Origin: Verrucomicrobium sp. BvORR034
GTDB taxonomy: Bacteria; Verrucomicrobiota; Verrucomicrobiia; Verrucomicrobiales; Verrucomicrobiaceae
Assembly (NCBI RefSeq): GCF_000739635.1
Contig: NZ_BATQ01000104.1
Coordinates: 1-64,000 of the forward strand
Direction of reading: 5' to 3'
DNA length: 64,000 bases
Position 1 is the stretch's first letter. Every line of letters starts with the position of its first letter. This document shows, one piece after another, positions 9,272 to 18,441 of this stretch. The notes under the pieces were generated by a model, which worked only from the letters and a program-made list of their open reading frames with translations, did not search any database and was not told the DNA's origin. The translations under genes and the position numbers were made by a program.

Positions 9272-10426
9272 TCAGGGAGCGACCGTTTCGACGTAGACGA
9301 ACTTGCCGTCCTTGATCGTGAGCACGACCGCCGGTTTGTTGGCGTCGCGCTTGGCGTCCAGGGAGATCTTGCCGGTGATGCCTTCGAAGTCCTTGGTGGC
9401 GGCGATGGCGTCACGCAGGGCTTTGCCTTCGGTCGTGCCCGCACGCTTGATGGCGTCCACCAGGATCATGGCGGAGTCATAGCCCAGAGCGGCCATGGCA
9501 TCAGGGATGGTGCCGTGCTTGGCCTTGTACTTGGTGACGAACTCCTGGATCCGGGGAGCGGTGTCCTCGTTGGAGAAGTGGTTGGAGAAGAAGGAGCCCT
9601 CAATGGACTTGCCTGCCACCTGCACGAGGGAAGGGGAGTCCCAGCCATCGCCACCCAGCAAGGGGGCCTGGATGCCGAGTTCCTTGGCCTGCGTGGACAT
9701 GAGGCCCACTTCATTGTAGTAGCCGGAGGCGAGGATCGCATCAGGCGCGCCTTCCTTGACCGAGGTCAACTGGGCCTTGAAGTCCTTATCACCGGAGGCG
9801 TAGCTCTGCTCGCCCACGATGGTGCCGCCGTTCTTCGTGAAGTACTCCTTGAAGTACTGGGAGAGACCCACGCTGTAATCCTGCGTGACGTCCGTCATCA
9901 CGGCCACCTTCTTCCAGCCACGGGCGAGGGCGAACTTGGCCATCACCGTACCCTGGAAGGGATCAATGAAACACACACGGAAGATGAAGTCACCGGTCTC
10001 CGTCACCTTGGGGTTCGTGGAGGCAGGGGAGATCATGGGAATGCCCGCCTTCTGGGCGATGGGGGCCATTTCCAGGGAGCGGCCGGAGGCCACTTCACCC
10101 AGGAGGGCCACGACCTTCTCACGGCTCACGAGCTTCTTGGCCACAATACCGGCCTCACCCTGCTTGGACTGGTCGTCCTCGGTCACGAGCTTGATCTTCT
10201 TGCCCAGCACCCCGCCAGCAGCGTTGACCTCGTCAATCGCCATCTGCGTGCCAGCATGGGAGGACTGGCCAAACGTGGCCGTACCGCCCGTGAGGGCTGC
10301 CACCTCACCGATCACGATGGTGTCGGCATCAGCAGCAGCGTCGCCGCCCTTTTTACAGCCAGTCAGACCGGCGGTGACGACGCCAAACAATCCAAGGAGG
10401 AGAAAAGCACGGTTGCGGATTTGCAT
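9272..10426 (-). CDS. livK: Branched-chain amino acid ABC transporter substrate-binding lipoprotein LivK-type
   Basis: From the ATG at 10426 the protein starts with a lipoprotein signal (hydrophobic LLLGLFGVVTAGLTGC, lipobox ending in Cys) and then the type I periplasmic binding fold opening TIVIGEVAALTGGTATFGQ. The conserved pattern AIDEVNAAGGVLG and the later SPASTNPKVTETG match the Peripla_BP_6/LivJ-LivK family. A GTG 60 bases upstream is in frame but would bury the signal peptide. The mature protein should be lipid-anchored and deliver amino acids or related ligands to LivHM. The precise ligand cannot be read from the sequence. Confidence 0.92.
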   Translation of the reverse strand: MQIRNRAFLLLGLFGVVTAGLTGCKKGGDAAADADTIVIGEVAALTGGTATFGQSSHAGTQMAIDEVNAAGGVLGKKIKLVTEDDQSKQGEAGIVAKKLVSREKVVALLGEVASGRSLEMAPIAQKAGIPMISPASTNPKVTETGDFIFRVCFIDPFQGTVMAKFALARGWKKVAVMTDVTQDYSVGLSQYFKEYFTKNGGTIVGEQSYASGDKDFKAQLTSVKEGAPDAILASGYYNEVGLMSTQAKELGIQAPLLGGDGWDSPSLVQVAGKSIEGSFFSNHFSNEDTAPRIQEFVTKYKAKHGTIPDAMAALGYDSAMILVDAIKRAGTTEGKALRDAIAATKDFEGITGKISLDAKRDANKPAVVLTIKDGKFVYVETVAP

Positions 10427-10497
10427 GGAGGGACTGTTTAGCAGCCACCGTTCCACGGGCAAGGGGAAAAGCCGTACGTACTCCACTTCATTTGCGA

Positions 10498-10533
10498 TGT
10501 GGGAAATTGTAGGAAAAAGGAATCTTTCCCACA
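10498..10533. promoter_or_regulatory. Perfect 9-bp inverted repeat in the livK/helicase divergent promoter region
   Basis: Arms TGTGGGAAA (10498-10506) and TTTCCCACA (10525-10533) are perfect inverses separated by 18 bases. On the livK strand a TACAAT hexamer, a possible -10 box, lies between the arms. This is the layout of an operator controlling the liv operon, or the divergent helicase, but no matching regulator is identified. Confidence 0.4.
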
Positions 10534-10611
10534 GAGGTTGCCTCGCGGCGGAATGGTGGTTTGATCGGGGTCGGTTTTGTTCCTGTCCCCGATTCTTTTT
10601 GCCCCCCTCTA

Positions 10612-12630
10612 ATGGCCCGCGACTACACGCTTCATGGCACCCCGGCTCCTCATCGTATCGATTACCGTGCGGAGCTGAATGAACAGCAGTTCGCTGCCGT
10701 GACGGCTCCAGCGGGGCAGTCCCTGGTGATTGCGGGCGCAGGCAGCGGCAAGACCCGGGTGCTGACCTACCGGGTGGCCTACCTGCTGGACAATGGCATT
10801 GCCCCGGAAAACATCCTGCTGGTGACCTTCACCAACAAGGCCTCCCGCGAGATGCTGGACCGGGTGCAGAATCTGCTGCCGATCGAGACGAACCGGCTCT
10901 GGGGCGGCACCTTCCACTCCATCGGCAACCGGCTCCTGCGCAAGCACGGCGACCGCCTGGGGCTACGCCAGGGCTTTTCCATCATGGACCGGGAGGACCA
11001 GAAGGACCTCATGGAGACGGTGGTGACCAGCAGCGGGGTGGACACCACGACCTACCGCTTCCCCAAGCCGGAGGTGCTGGGGGAGATCTTCTCCCTGGCA
11101 GACAACACCAGCTCCACCATCGCCCAGGTGGTGAAAGGGAAGTACCCGTACTTTGAGCGGGTGGTGGAGGGCATTGAGAAGCTCCGCGAGCTCTACACGG
11201 CCAAAAAGCTGGATACAAACAACGTGGACTTCGACGATCTGCTCACGATGACGCTCCGGCTCTTCCGTGAGAATGAGGATCTGCTGGATCGCTACCGCCG
11301 GACCTTCCGCTTCATCCTGGTGGACGAGTATCAGGATACCAACCTGCTCCAGAGCGAGCTGATCGAGCTGCTGGCCGGGCCCGAGGGGAACCTCATGGTG
11401 GTGGGGGATGACGCCCAGTCCATCTACTCCTGGCGCGGGGCGAACCTGAAGAACATCCTGGAGTTCCCCCAACGCTACCCGAAGGCGCGGGTGTACAAGA
11501 TCGAGGTGAACTACCGCAGCGTGCCCGAGGTGCTGCATCTGGCAAACCGGGCCATCGAGGTGAATCAGGGGCAGTTCCGCAAGGCACTCATGCCCGTCCG
11601 CCAGGGGAAGGAGGTGCTGCCCGCCCTGGTACCGCTGGACAACGCCAGCGCCCAGGCATCGTTCGTGGCCCAGCGCATGCTGGAACTGCGGGATGAAGGC
11701 ATGGAATTCAATGAGATGGCCGTGATCTATCGCGCCCACTACCACTCGCTGGAAATCCAGATGGAGCTGACCAACCGGGGCATCCCTTTCCAGATCACGA
11801 GCGGTCTGCGATTCTTCGAGCAGGCACATGTGAAAGATGTGGCCGCCTTCATGAAGTTCGCGGTGAACCGTCAGGACGAGGTCTCCTTCATGCGCCTGGT
11901 GCGGCTCATCCCCGGTGTGGGTACCGCCAGCGCGGGGAAGATGTGGCAGCACTGGCTGCAAAGCGCCGCCGTGGCCGGGCCGGTGACCCAGAGCGACTTT
12001 GGCGAGTGCCTTCGCAAGCTGCCCGCGCCCAAGAAGGCGGCCAAGATCTGGGAGCAGACCGCCTTCACCCTGGAGGAGTTGCTGGAGCCGGAGGGGCAAC
12101 CCGTGGCCCCCTCCGCCATGATCCGCAGCGTCATGGAGGGCGTGTATGAGGACTATATGCGCACCAAGTTCAAAAATGCCGACCAGCGCAAGCAGGACCT
12201 GGAGCAGCTCAGCAACTACAGCACCCGGTTTAAGGACGTTTCTGAGTTCCTCAGCCAGCTCGCGCTCGTGAGCGGGGTGGACACGGACGAGCAGCCCAAC
12301 GCAAACAACCGCGACACCGAGGCGGTCACGCTGACCACTGCCCACCAGGCCAAGGGGCTGGAGTGGCAGGCCGTCTTTGCCGTCTGGCTCGCAGAGGGCA
12401 TGTTCCCGAACAACCGCGTCATCGAGGAGTCAGGCGAGGTGGGGCTGGAGGAGGAGCGCCGTCTCTTCTACGTCACGGTCACCCGGGCGAAGGACGAGCT
12501 GTACCTGACGTATCCGGTGATCAACTACCAGGCGCGCGATGGTGAGGTGCTGCAGCGTCCGTCCCGATTCCTTCAAGAACTGCCCAAAGACTTGATGGAG
12601 ACCTGGAACGTGCGAAGTGTGTTCGCGTGA
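10612..12630 (+). CDS. UvrD/PcrA/Rep-type superfamily 1 DNA helicase
   Basis: This 672-residue protein carries the SF1A helicase motifs in order: Q-motif region LNEQQFAAV, motif I (GAGSGKTR), Ia (TFTNKAS), II (DEYQDTN), III (GDDAQSIYSWRGA), IV (NYRS), V (TTAHQAKGLEW) and VI (VTRAKDELYL). It would unwind DNA 3'-5' in repair or restart of replication. The ATG at 10612 gives the usual short leader; an upstream in-frame start at 10561 overlaps the promoter region and is less likely. It is slightly shorter than E. coli UvrD (720). The next gene starts inside its stop codon, suggesting coupled translation. Confidence 0.93.
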   Translation: MARDYTLHGTPAPHRIDYRAELNEQQFAAVTAPAGQSLVIAGAGSGKTRVLTYRVAYLLDNGIAPENILLVTFTNKASREMLDRVQNLLPIETNRLWGGTFHSIGNRLLRKHGDRLGLRQGFSIMDREDQKDLMETVVTSSGVDTTTYRFPKPEVLGEIFSLADNTSSTIAQVVKGKYPYFERVVEGIEKLRELYTAKKLDTNNVDFDDLLTMTLRLFRENEDLLDRYRRTFRFILVDEYQDTNLLQSELIELLAGPEGNLMVVGDDAQSIYSWRGANLKNILEFPQRYPKARVYKIEVNYRSVPEVLHLANRAIEVNQGQFRKALMPVRQGKEVLPALVPLDNASAQASFVAQRMLELRDEGMEFNEMAVIYRAHYHSLEIQMELTNRGIPFQITSGLRFFEQAHVKDVAAFMKFAVNRQDEVSFMRLVRLIPGVGTASAGKMWQHWLQSAAVAGPVTQSDFGECLRKLPAPKKAAKIWEQTAFTLEELLEPEGQPVAPSAMIRSVMEGVYEDYMRTKFKNADQRKQDLEQLSNYSTRFKDVSEFLSQLALVSGVDTDEQPNANNRDTEAVTLTTAHQAKGLEWQAVFAVWLAEGMFPNNRVIEESGEVGLEEERRLFYVTVTRAKDELYLTYPVINYQARDGEVLQRPSRFLQELPKDLMETWNVRSVFA

Positions 12631-13670
12631 GGTCCGGTGGAAAACCCCTGAAGAAGAAACGTGGCTGTGCATGGCGGATCCTGGGCCTCCTGATGGTGCT
12701 GGGGCTGGTGGCAGTGCTGGCGGTGGACTATGTCTTCAACCTGAGGAGCACGCTGGTGTTCCTGGCCTTCCGCGACTCTCGCCAGCCTCTGGAAGTGCGG
12801 CTGGGCGGCAGCGGTTCATGGAAACCAGTTTCCGCCCTCACCGTGGCAGAGCTGGATCGCGCCCTGGTGCGGAGGGATGAGGACAACGGCATCACCTGGC
12901 GAACGCTGGTGCTGCGTCGTGAGGCGCGCACCTGGGGTCAGCGTTTGGCGGGCTTCCTCGTGCGCGAGACCGTGAACGTCATCGAGATAACCCCCGCCAA
13001 CTACCAGTTCCAGACCAGCTTCAAGGACGGCTTTGCCCTCACCACGGCCAAGGAACGGCTCAATACGGAGCGGGCCGCCTTTGCGATCACGGCCAATTTC
13101 CGCGATCCCGCGGGCAAGCCGCTGGGATTGGTGGTGCACGAGGGCACCCAAAGGAATTCGACCTTCCCGGCTTGGACAGGCTACTTCTTTGTGAAGGCAG
13201 GCAAGCCATGGTTTGGGCCCAAGTCGCTGTTCGAAGAGACCCCAGGCGTGCTCCAGGAGGCGTCCCAAGGCTATCCCTCCCTGATGAAGAACCACACGGT
13301 GTTCTCCTATGTGGATCTGCCAAGTACGCGCTACTTCGACGGCAATCGCGTCACCTACCGCGCCCTCGCGGGCATGAAACAGAATGGGAACATCGTCTTC
13401 ATCCTGTCGGGGACCGGCGGAGTGATGAACGTCTCTGAAGTCACGGCGCTGGCCCAGCGGCTGAACGTGCAACACGCGACTCTGCTGGATGGTGGACGGG
13501 CGTTGCAATACTCGCTGAAACTGCATGGTGCCGCCCGGCATTTTACGGCCTTTAACACGTTGATTGACTTCGGCTCTGAGATGCTCGAATTGCAGCGCTC
13601 GCCCGTGTACATCGTCGCCCGTCCAACGGCGGTGGTACCGGCGAGCCCTCCCACCGTCACCACGCCGTGA
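12627..13670 (+). CDS. Membrane-anchored phosphodiester glycosidase (DUF2233/NAGPA)-like protein
   Basis: A GTG start overlaps the helicase stop (GTGA). After a basic leader (KKKRGCAWR) comes one transmembrane helix (about residues 18-38), then a periplasmic or outward-facing domain of about 300 residues. The second half shows the order typical of the NAGPA/DUF2233 fold: a GYFFV segment, GGVMNVSEVTALAQRLNV and LLDGGRALQYS, the last matching the conserved LDGGgS loop. Such enzymes cleave phosphodiester-linked sugars or act in polysaccharide modification. The specific substrate is unknown. Its location between helicase and rnhB looks like operon hitchhiking. Confidence 0.7.
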   Translation: MRSGGKPLKKKRGCAWRILGLLMVLGLVAVLAVDYVFNLRSTLVFLAFRDSRQPLEVRLGGSGSWKPVSALTVAELDRALVRRDEDNGITWRTLVLRREARTWGQRLAGFLVRETVNVIEITPANYQFQTSFKDGFALTTAKERLNTERAAFAITANFRDPAGKPLGLVVHEGTQRNSTFPAWTGYFFVKAGKPWFGPKSLFEETPGVLQEASQGYPSLMKNHTVFSYVDLPSTRYFDGNRVTYRALAGMKQNGNIVFILSGTGGVMNVSEVTALAQRLNVQHATLLDGGRALQYSLKLHGAARHFTAFNTLIDFGSEMLELQRSPVYIVARPTAVVPASPPTVTTP

Positions 13671-14371
13671 AAAAGTCACCCGCCAAACGCTCAGCTGCTG
13701 CCCGCAAAAAAAAGGCGGCGGCAGTGAAGGCGATGCTAGGAGCAGCGCGCCCCACGTTCCACTATGAGATGGAACTGCGCCAGGCCGGGCACCAAGTGGT
13801 GGCCGGGGTGGATGAAGCAGGGCGGGGGCCCCTCGCTGGGCCCGTGAGTGTGGCCGCGGTCATTTTGCCGGATGATTTCACTCACGAGGAGTTGCATGAT
13901 TCCAAGCAACTCAACGAGCTGAGGCGAGAGCGCATCTATGATGAGCTGATGGGGCGCGCCGACGTCCTGTGGTGCCATGTGATGGTGGAGGTGGATGAAA
14001 TCGACCGCATCAACATCCTCCAGGCTACCCGTATGGGCATGCGCCGGGCAGTGCAAGGTTTGTCCATGCTGCCTCATGCAGTTTTGATTGACGGGACACC
14101 CGTGCCCGACTTTCCTGTGCCGCACCGTGCGCTGGTGAAGGGGGATGCGTTGAGCCTCTCCATCGCGGCGGCCAGCGTCATCGCCAAGGTGGCGCGGGAC
14201 CGGCTCATGCGGCAGGCGGCATTGGACTATCCCGTATATGGCTTCGATCAACACAAAGGGTATGGCACGCCTGAGCACCTGGAGGCGCTCCGTCGGCATG
14301 GTCCTTGCCCGCTGCATCGCCGTTCTTTCTCGCCCGTCTCTCAACTCACGTTTGCGTTTGACGACCTCTAG
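13667..14371 (+). CDS. rnhB: Ribonuclease HII
   Basis: RNase HII removes ribonucleotides and RNA from RNA-DNA hybrids. The diagnostic motif VDEAGRGPLAGPV gives the first catalytic Asp and Glu; a further Asp is seen in LIDGTPVP and the last in AALDYPVYGFDQHKGYG, whose HKGYGT is family-typical. The GTG start overlaps the previous stop (GTGA). A basic Lys-rich N-terminal extension of about 40 residues precedes the core. Length 234 is close to other RNase HII proteins. Confidence 0.95.
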   Translation: MKKSPAKRSAAARKKKAAAVKAMLGAARPTFHYEMELRQAGHQVVAGVDEAGRGPLAGPVSVAAVILPDDFTHEELHDSKQLNELRRERIYDELMGRADVLWCHVMVEVDEIDRINILQATRMGMRRAVQGLSMLPHAVLIDGTPVPDFPVPHRALVKGDALSLSIAAASVIAKVARDRLMRQAALDYPVYGFDQHKGYGTPEHLEALRRHGPCPLHRRSFSPVSQLTFAFDDL

Positions 14372-14756
14372 GGGGCATCGCGTCGAGCCCAGAGTCATCG
14401 GGGAATGGGGCGAGCATCTCGCCGCGAAGTGGCTGGCGAGGCATGGGAGAAAGATCCTCTACCGGAACTACCGCGGCCCAAAGGGTGGGGAAGTGGACAT
14501 CGTTTGCCGCCATGGCGAAGTGCTGACCTTCGTGGAGGTCAAGACCCGCACCAGCCTGGACTACGGCCGACCCGCGGACGCGGTGGGCAGCGTAAAGGAA
14601 AGACTTATCCTTCGTGGGGCAAGGGGGTGGTTGCGACTACTGGATCGTCCAGAATGCATTAACACTCGATGTGATATTGTGGAAGTCATTGTTTCTGAAG
14701 GAGAAAAACCTCAAATATCTGTGATCGAGGGAGCATTTATTCTGGCGGATGACTAA
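14352..14756 (+). CDS. yraN: YraN family protein (UPF0102), endonuclease-fold
   Basis: The core GEWGEHLAAKWLARHG, YRNYRGPKGGEVDIVCRHG and LTFVEVKTRT is the YraN/UPF0102 signature; the E-D-ExK pattern resembles a Holliday-junction-resolvase-like nuclease fold, although the family's role is poorly known. The start is uncertain: TTG at 14352 or 14358 gives a family-typical leader and overlaps rnhB by about 20 bases, while ATG at 14298 would overlap by 74. rnhB-yraN adjacency is common across bacteria and supports the call. Confidence 0.85.
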   Translation: MRLTTSRGHRVEPRVIGEWGEHLAAKWLARHGRKILYRNYRGPKGGEVDIVCRHGEVLTFVEVKTRTSLDYGRPADAVGSVKERLILRGARGWLRLLDRPECINTRCDIVEVIVSEGEKPQISVIEGAFILADD

Positions 14757-14770
14757 CAGGGAAGTTATGG

Positions 14771-14796
14771 TTTCTCAGAAAATCCCCCCTGAGAAA
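14771..14796 (+). promoter_or_regulatory. Hairpin immediately upstream of the first PEP-CTERM gene
   Basis: Arms TTTCTCAG (14771-14778) and CTGAGAAA (14789-14796) form a perfect 8-bp stem around a C-rich loop, ending 4 bases before the ATG at 14801. In RNA it would occlude the ribosome entry site. There is no T-run, so a simple terminator for yraN is unlikely. Confidence 0.4.
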
Positions 14797-14800
14797 TCGC

Positions 14801-15649
14801 ATGATTCGCAGCGTCTTTGTCTCCCTCGTCTTGCTTCTTCTCCCTGCGGCGGCTCGTGCCGTCACCATCGTGGGGTATGATCCCGCGTTGCATGACCGGT
14901 TTGCGTCGGGTTACCCCACAACTCCTGTCGTGAATTCCAGCGCAGGTTACGTTGGTGCAGGATATGACTTTTCTGGGGTGGGGTGGAGCCTGGGTGAACC
15001 ACAAAAGTCCATCACGATGATTAGCGACCAGTACTTTGTGTACTCGGGTCACTACGAGGTGACTGGTACTGTGCAATTCCGCGCGGCGGACGGCAGCACC
15101 GTCACCCGTACCGTGGACAGCAGCTTCTCCTTTGCGCCTACTGGCGAGGTATCCGATGCATTGGGGGACTTGAGGATTGGGCGGTTGACTTCCAGTGTGA
15201 CGCCGACCGTCGCTTCTTATGCCATCTTCGACTCCTCGGACTACGACGATTTCTCGGGCCTGCCGCTCCTCGTTTATGGTCACGGAAGCGGCGGGTCACC
15301 GAGGATTGGGATCAATATCTCTGAGGGACTGCAGGATGTGGAAGTTGCTACTGGCGTCTTCAAGAAGGGCCTAGTCTGGGATCAAGATTCGGCCCTCGGC
15401 GAGGCCCTTCTGGAGTCCGGTGACTCCGGGAGCCCGACCTTTGCGATCTACAACGGGCAATTGGTCCTGCTGGGCACCCACTACGGGGTAGGGGGTACTA
15501 CTTCGGTGGACGATCTCCTTGCGCTCTATTTGGAGAGTCTGGCTGCTGCAGGCATCCCATTCTCCACTGTGCCGGAACCGGGCAAAGTGGCCTTTTTGCT
15601 GCTGGCTTTGGGATCGATGGGGATGCGGCGGAAGCGCCAGTCGGTCTGA
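14801..15649 (+). CDS. Trypsin-like serine protease-like protein with PEP-CTERM sorting signal
   Basis: The 282-residue product has a signal peptide (SVFVSLVLLLLPAAARA) and a C-terminal PEP-CTERM tail: VPEPGK, a hydrophobic stretch and the basic end RRKRQSV. The centre resembles a trypsin fold, with MISDQYFVYSGHY in the place of the catalytic His region, DLRIGRL as the likely Asp region and SGDSGSP around the nucleophile Ser. PEP-CTERM proteins are processed by exosortase at the cell envelope of biofilm or exopolysaccharide producers; no exosortase gene is in this window. A paralogue follows directly. Activity is plausible but unproven because the usual TAAHC motif is divergent. Confidence 0.8.
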   Translation: MIRSVFVSLVLLLLPAAARAVTIVGYDPALHDRFASGYPTTPVVNSSAGYVGAGYDFSGVGWSLGEPQKSITMISDQYFVYSGHYEVTGTVQFRAADGSTVTRTVDSSFSFAPTGEVSDALGDLRIGRLTSSVTPTVASYAIFDSSDYDDFSGLPLLVYGHGSGGSPRIGINISEGLQDVEVATGVFKKGLVWDQDSALGEALLESGDSGSPTFAIYNGQLVLLGTHYGVGGTTSVDDLLALYLESLAAAGIPFSTVPEPGKVAFLLLALGSMGMRRKRQSV

Positions 15650-15684
15650 TGTTCCCAACTATTGTCTGGCATTTTCAGGGTTAA

Positions 15685-15715
15685 ATGATATTTTCGGGCT
15701 GATTGGAAATATCAT
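15685..15715. repeat. Inverted repeat between the two PEP-CTERM genes
   Basis: ATGATATTT (15685-15693) and AAATATCAT (15707-15715) are perfect inverses separated by 13 bases, about 28 bases before the second gene's ATG. Its position fits an operator or an RNA hairpin. It is AT-rich and unlike the hairpin before the first gene. Confidence 0.35.
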
Positions 15716-15742
15716 AGCGAGGTCCCAAGTCGCCCCTGACTC

Positions 15743-16642
15743 ATGCGCCCCTTGGTGAAATCAGCCATTCTCTTTGCGTTCGGCATCTGCCTTGGATTGG
15801 GCAGCATGCCCAGCAGACTGTCTGCGGCGCTTCAGGTGGCCAGTTATGATGCCAATGTGAACGAGCGCCTCAATGGCAGTGCCAATTTCATCGGCGCCGG
15901 GTACGACTGGAGCGGGGTGGGGCAGACTTCGGATGGACGTTGGGTCACGATGATCTCTGACGAGTACTTCATCTCTGTGGGGCACTACCATCCCGTAGCT
16001 GGAACGGACAACGTGCGCTTTTACCTGAGCGACAGTCTCTCGGGCGGGTTCGAGGACTACACAGTGGACACCTCCTTCGGCATCCAGCTCATGACGGATC
16101 AGGGCCTGAGCGACATCTGGATCGGTCGACTCACCTCCGCGACCAGCAGCAACATCACGTCATACGGTATTCTTGACCCGCTGACCGATCCCAATGAACT
16201 GGAAGGGGAGAACGCCTTCGTCGTGGGCAATTCCGGGCAGGGCGCCTACCAGAACTTTCGCGTGGGCACGAACGTGCTCGATCTCGATGATGGCATCCTG
16301 GGGGTTGCCGAGCGGAGTGTCTCCGTCGTGAACGGCTGGTCTGCCACCGCGGTGTATGACGCAGACGTGCTGTATGACACGTTCTTCCAGTCTGGCGATT
16401 CTGGTGCTCCGACGTTCATCGTGAACAACGGGGTGTTGGAGCTGGTCGGCGTGCATTCGGTCGCTGGCACGATCACGCTCCCTGGAGGAGATGAGCAGGT
16501 CAGCATCGACTCCTTGGTTTCGGGCTACCGACAGGAGATTCTGGGCATCATCACCCCAGTTCCAGAGCCTGGTGGGGTGGTGCTGGTGTTGGGCGCCGCC
16601 GTCTTCCTAACCCTGCGTCGCCGCCGGACACGGAGCGCGTAG
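15743..16642 (+). CDS. Trypsin-like serine protease-like protein with PEP-CTERM signal, paralogue of the preceding gene
   Basis: This 299-residue protein shares with its upstream neighbour the segments GAGYDWSGVG, TMISDEYFISVGHY, DIWIGRLTS and SGDSGAPTF, so both come from a local duplication. It has a signal peptide (about residues 1-28) and the tail VPEPGGVVLVLGAAVF followed by RRRRTRSA, a textbook PEP-CTERM arrangement. The His, Asp and Ser candidates of a trypsin triad are retained. Both proteins are probably anchored or released at the cell surface after exosortase processing. The 66 bases after the stop carry no clear terminator. Confidence 0.8.
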   Translation: MRPLVKSAILFAFGICLGLGSMPSRLSAALQVASYDANVNERLNGSANFIGAGYDWSGVGQTSDGRWVTMISDEYFISVGHYHPVAGTDNVRFYLSDSLSGGFEDYTVDTSFGIQLMTDQGLSDIWIGRLTSATSSNITSYGILDPLTDPNELEGENAFVVGNSGQGAYQNFRVGTNVLDLDDGILGVAERSVSVVNGWSATAVYDADVLYDTFFQSGDSGAPTFIVNNGVLELVGVHSVAGTITLPGGDEQVSIDSLVSGYRQEILGIITPVPEPGGVVLVLGAAVFLTLRRRRTRSA

Positions 16643-16708
16643 CGGAAGGACCATCCGGCTGCAAATGAGTGACAGGGGATTTGTGTCACGTCCGCTCGCA
16701 TCGTAGGT

Positions 16709-18421
16709 TTGCCGCGCATGCCCCCTTGCCGTCAGTTTCTCGTCCTTCTCCTCGCCGGGATCCTGCTTTCCGGCCCCGCTTGCACGCCCATCGCGGCCCT
16801 GCGGGAGACCCGGGCCCGACTCGTTGACAACGCCAGAGTGGATGTTCGCATCAAGAGCGCGAACGAGGCGCTCGACGAAGCCCACCGCTGCGCCAAGAAG
16901 GATCCTAATCTGGCTATTCAGCGCTGTCTCACAGTGCTCAAGGACAGCCACGAGCGCCTCCAGAGAGATGCCGGGGACAAGGAAGCGCTCAAGGTGTACA
17001 ACTATGCGCTGCAACGGGTCTTCGCGGTGATTCGGATGCACAAGATGGATCCCTGGGCTCAGCCCGCCCGCTTCGGCGAATTCACGCTCGGTCACTACAA
17101 GGATCCGCGCCCCACCTGGAACCCCTCGCTCTACGAATTCCTGCCGGATGATCAGCTGGAGGTAGGAGGAAAGTACCTGAAGGAGCGCGTCACCCGCCCG
17201 GGCGCTGGTGCCACACTGGTGGCCATCAGCAAGAGCTCCGACATCGACCCGGCCGAAGCCATCACCATGGGTGCCAAGATCTACTACGGCGTCACGGCCG
17301 TGGCCAGGTTCAAGGGTAACACTTGCGAGGTCCAGTTCTACGATCCCCTGGACACGGACGATGTGAAGGTGGCCGGCCATACCTTCGACCTGGCGGCAGA
17401 CTACACCACGCCCATCGCGGTGCTGTTGACCCGTGAGAAGCCGGAGCGGCTCGGACTGCGTCGGCTCATCGATCCCGGGCGCTATGCGGACACCGCCCGG
17501 CTCATCCGCATGCGCCCGTACGATCCCCAGCGGATTCCTCTGGTGCTCGTTCACGGCCTCATGGACACGCCTGCCACCTGGACGCCCATGCTCAATGCCC
17601 TGCGGGCAGACCCGGTGATCAGGAAGAAGTACCAGGTCTGGATGTACAGCTATCCCAGCGGATACCCATACCCCTACAGCGCCGAACTGCTGCGGAATGA
17701 GTTCGACAAAGTGAAGCAGACCTATCCCAACCACAAACCGATGGTGTTCGTCGGACACAGCATGGGTGGGGTGATCGGCCGCCTGATGTTGATCGACACG
17801 GGGAACGACGTATGGAACAGATTCTTCCGCGTCCCGCCAGAGAAAACCCATCTCTCGAAAGAGGATCGCGATCTCCTGGCCAATACGCTCATCTTCAGCC
17901 ATCGCGATGATATTGATCGCGCCATCTTCATCTCCGCCCCGCATCGTGGCAGCAAGCTGGCCATGGGCTGGATCGGCCGGCTGGGCTCCCGCTTGGTCAA
18001 GGCACCGTCGAACCTCGTTTCCCTGGCCTCGACCATCACCGATGTGCTGTTGCTGGATGAGACCTCCCTCCAGATGGGGCGCCTGCCGAACAGCATCGAC
18101 ACCCTCTCGCCTGCAAACCCCTTTGTAAAAGCCACCATGGACATTCCCATGACCTCTGGCATCCCGTACCACACCATCTGCGGCAACCGTGGCCGGGGTG
18201 GCCCACCCACCTGCAGTGATGGCGTGGTGCCCTACACTAGCTCCCACCTGGAAGGGGCCGAGTCCGAGCTGATTGTCCCCTCGAACCACGGTGCCCACCA
18301 GAATCCTCAGGCCATCCAGGAGGTGCGCCGCATCCTGCGCAGGCATGTGGGAGCCCCGCCTGCGGAAACACCGCCCCAGACCGGTGAGGCGGGGAGCAGC
18401 CTTCATCAGGTGAGTCGGTAA
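16709..18421 (+). CDS. Lipase/esterase-like alpha/beta hydrolase lipoprotein
   Basis: The N-terminus has a hydrophobic signal with a lipobox-like end (LLSGPAC), predicting lipid anchoring. The catalytic half shows PLVLVHGLMDTPATW (oxyanion region), then VFVGHSMGGVIGRL with the nucleophile Ser in GHSMGG, and SDGVVPYTSSHLEGAE with NHGAHQNP near the end, which supply candidate Asp and His. The N-terminal ~200 residues are an uncharacterised helical and beta region. It resembles bacterial triacylglycerol lipase-like proteins acting outside the cytoplasm; the substrate is unknown. Confidence 0.75.
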   Translation: MPRMPPCRQFLVLLLAGILLSGPACTPIAALRETRARLVDNARVDVRIKSANEALDEAHRCAKKDPNLAIQRCLTVLKDSHERLQRDAGDKEALKVYNYALQRVFAVIRMHKMDPWAQPARFGEFTLGHYKDPRPTWNPSLYEFLPDDQLEVGGKYLKERVTRPGAGATLVAISKSSDIDPAEAITMGAKIYYGVTAVARFKGNTCEVQFYDPLDTDDVKVAGHTFDLAADYTTPIAVLLTREKPERLGLRRLIDPGRYADTARLIRMRPYDPQRIPLVLVHGLMDTPATWTPMLNALRADPVIRKKYQVWMYSYPSGYPYPYSAELLRNEFDKVKQTYPNHKPMVFVGHSMGGVIGRLMLIDTGNDVWNRFFRVPPEKTHLSKEDRDLLANTLIFSHRDDIDRAIFISAPHRGSKLAMGWIGRLGSRLVKAPSNLVSLASTITDVLLLDETSLQMGRLPNSIDTLSPANPFVKATMDIPMTSGIPYHTICGNRGRGGPPTCSDGVVPYTSSHLEGAESELIVPSNHGAHQNPQAIQEVRRILRRHVGAPPAETPPQTGEAGSSLHQVSR

Positions 18422-18441
18422 CTCCGGAGGGAGTGATTGAC

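Noticed and set aside
10963-12345. 460-codon open frame antisense to the helicase gene
   Set aside because: It is the high-GC shadow of the UvrD/PcrA gene, with His/Leu-rich composition and no domain; the sense frame has all helicase motifs.
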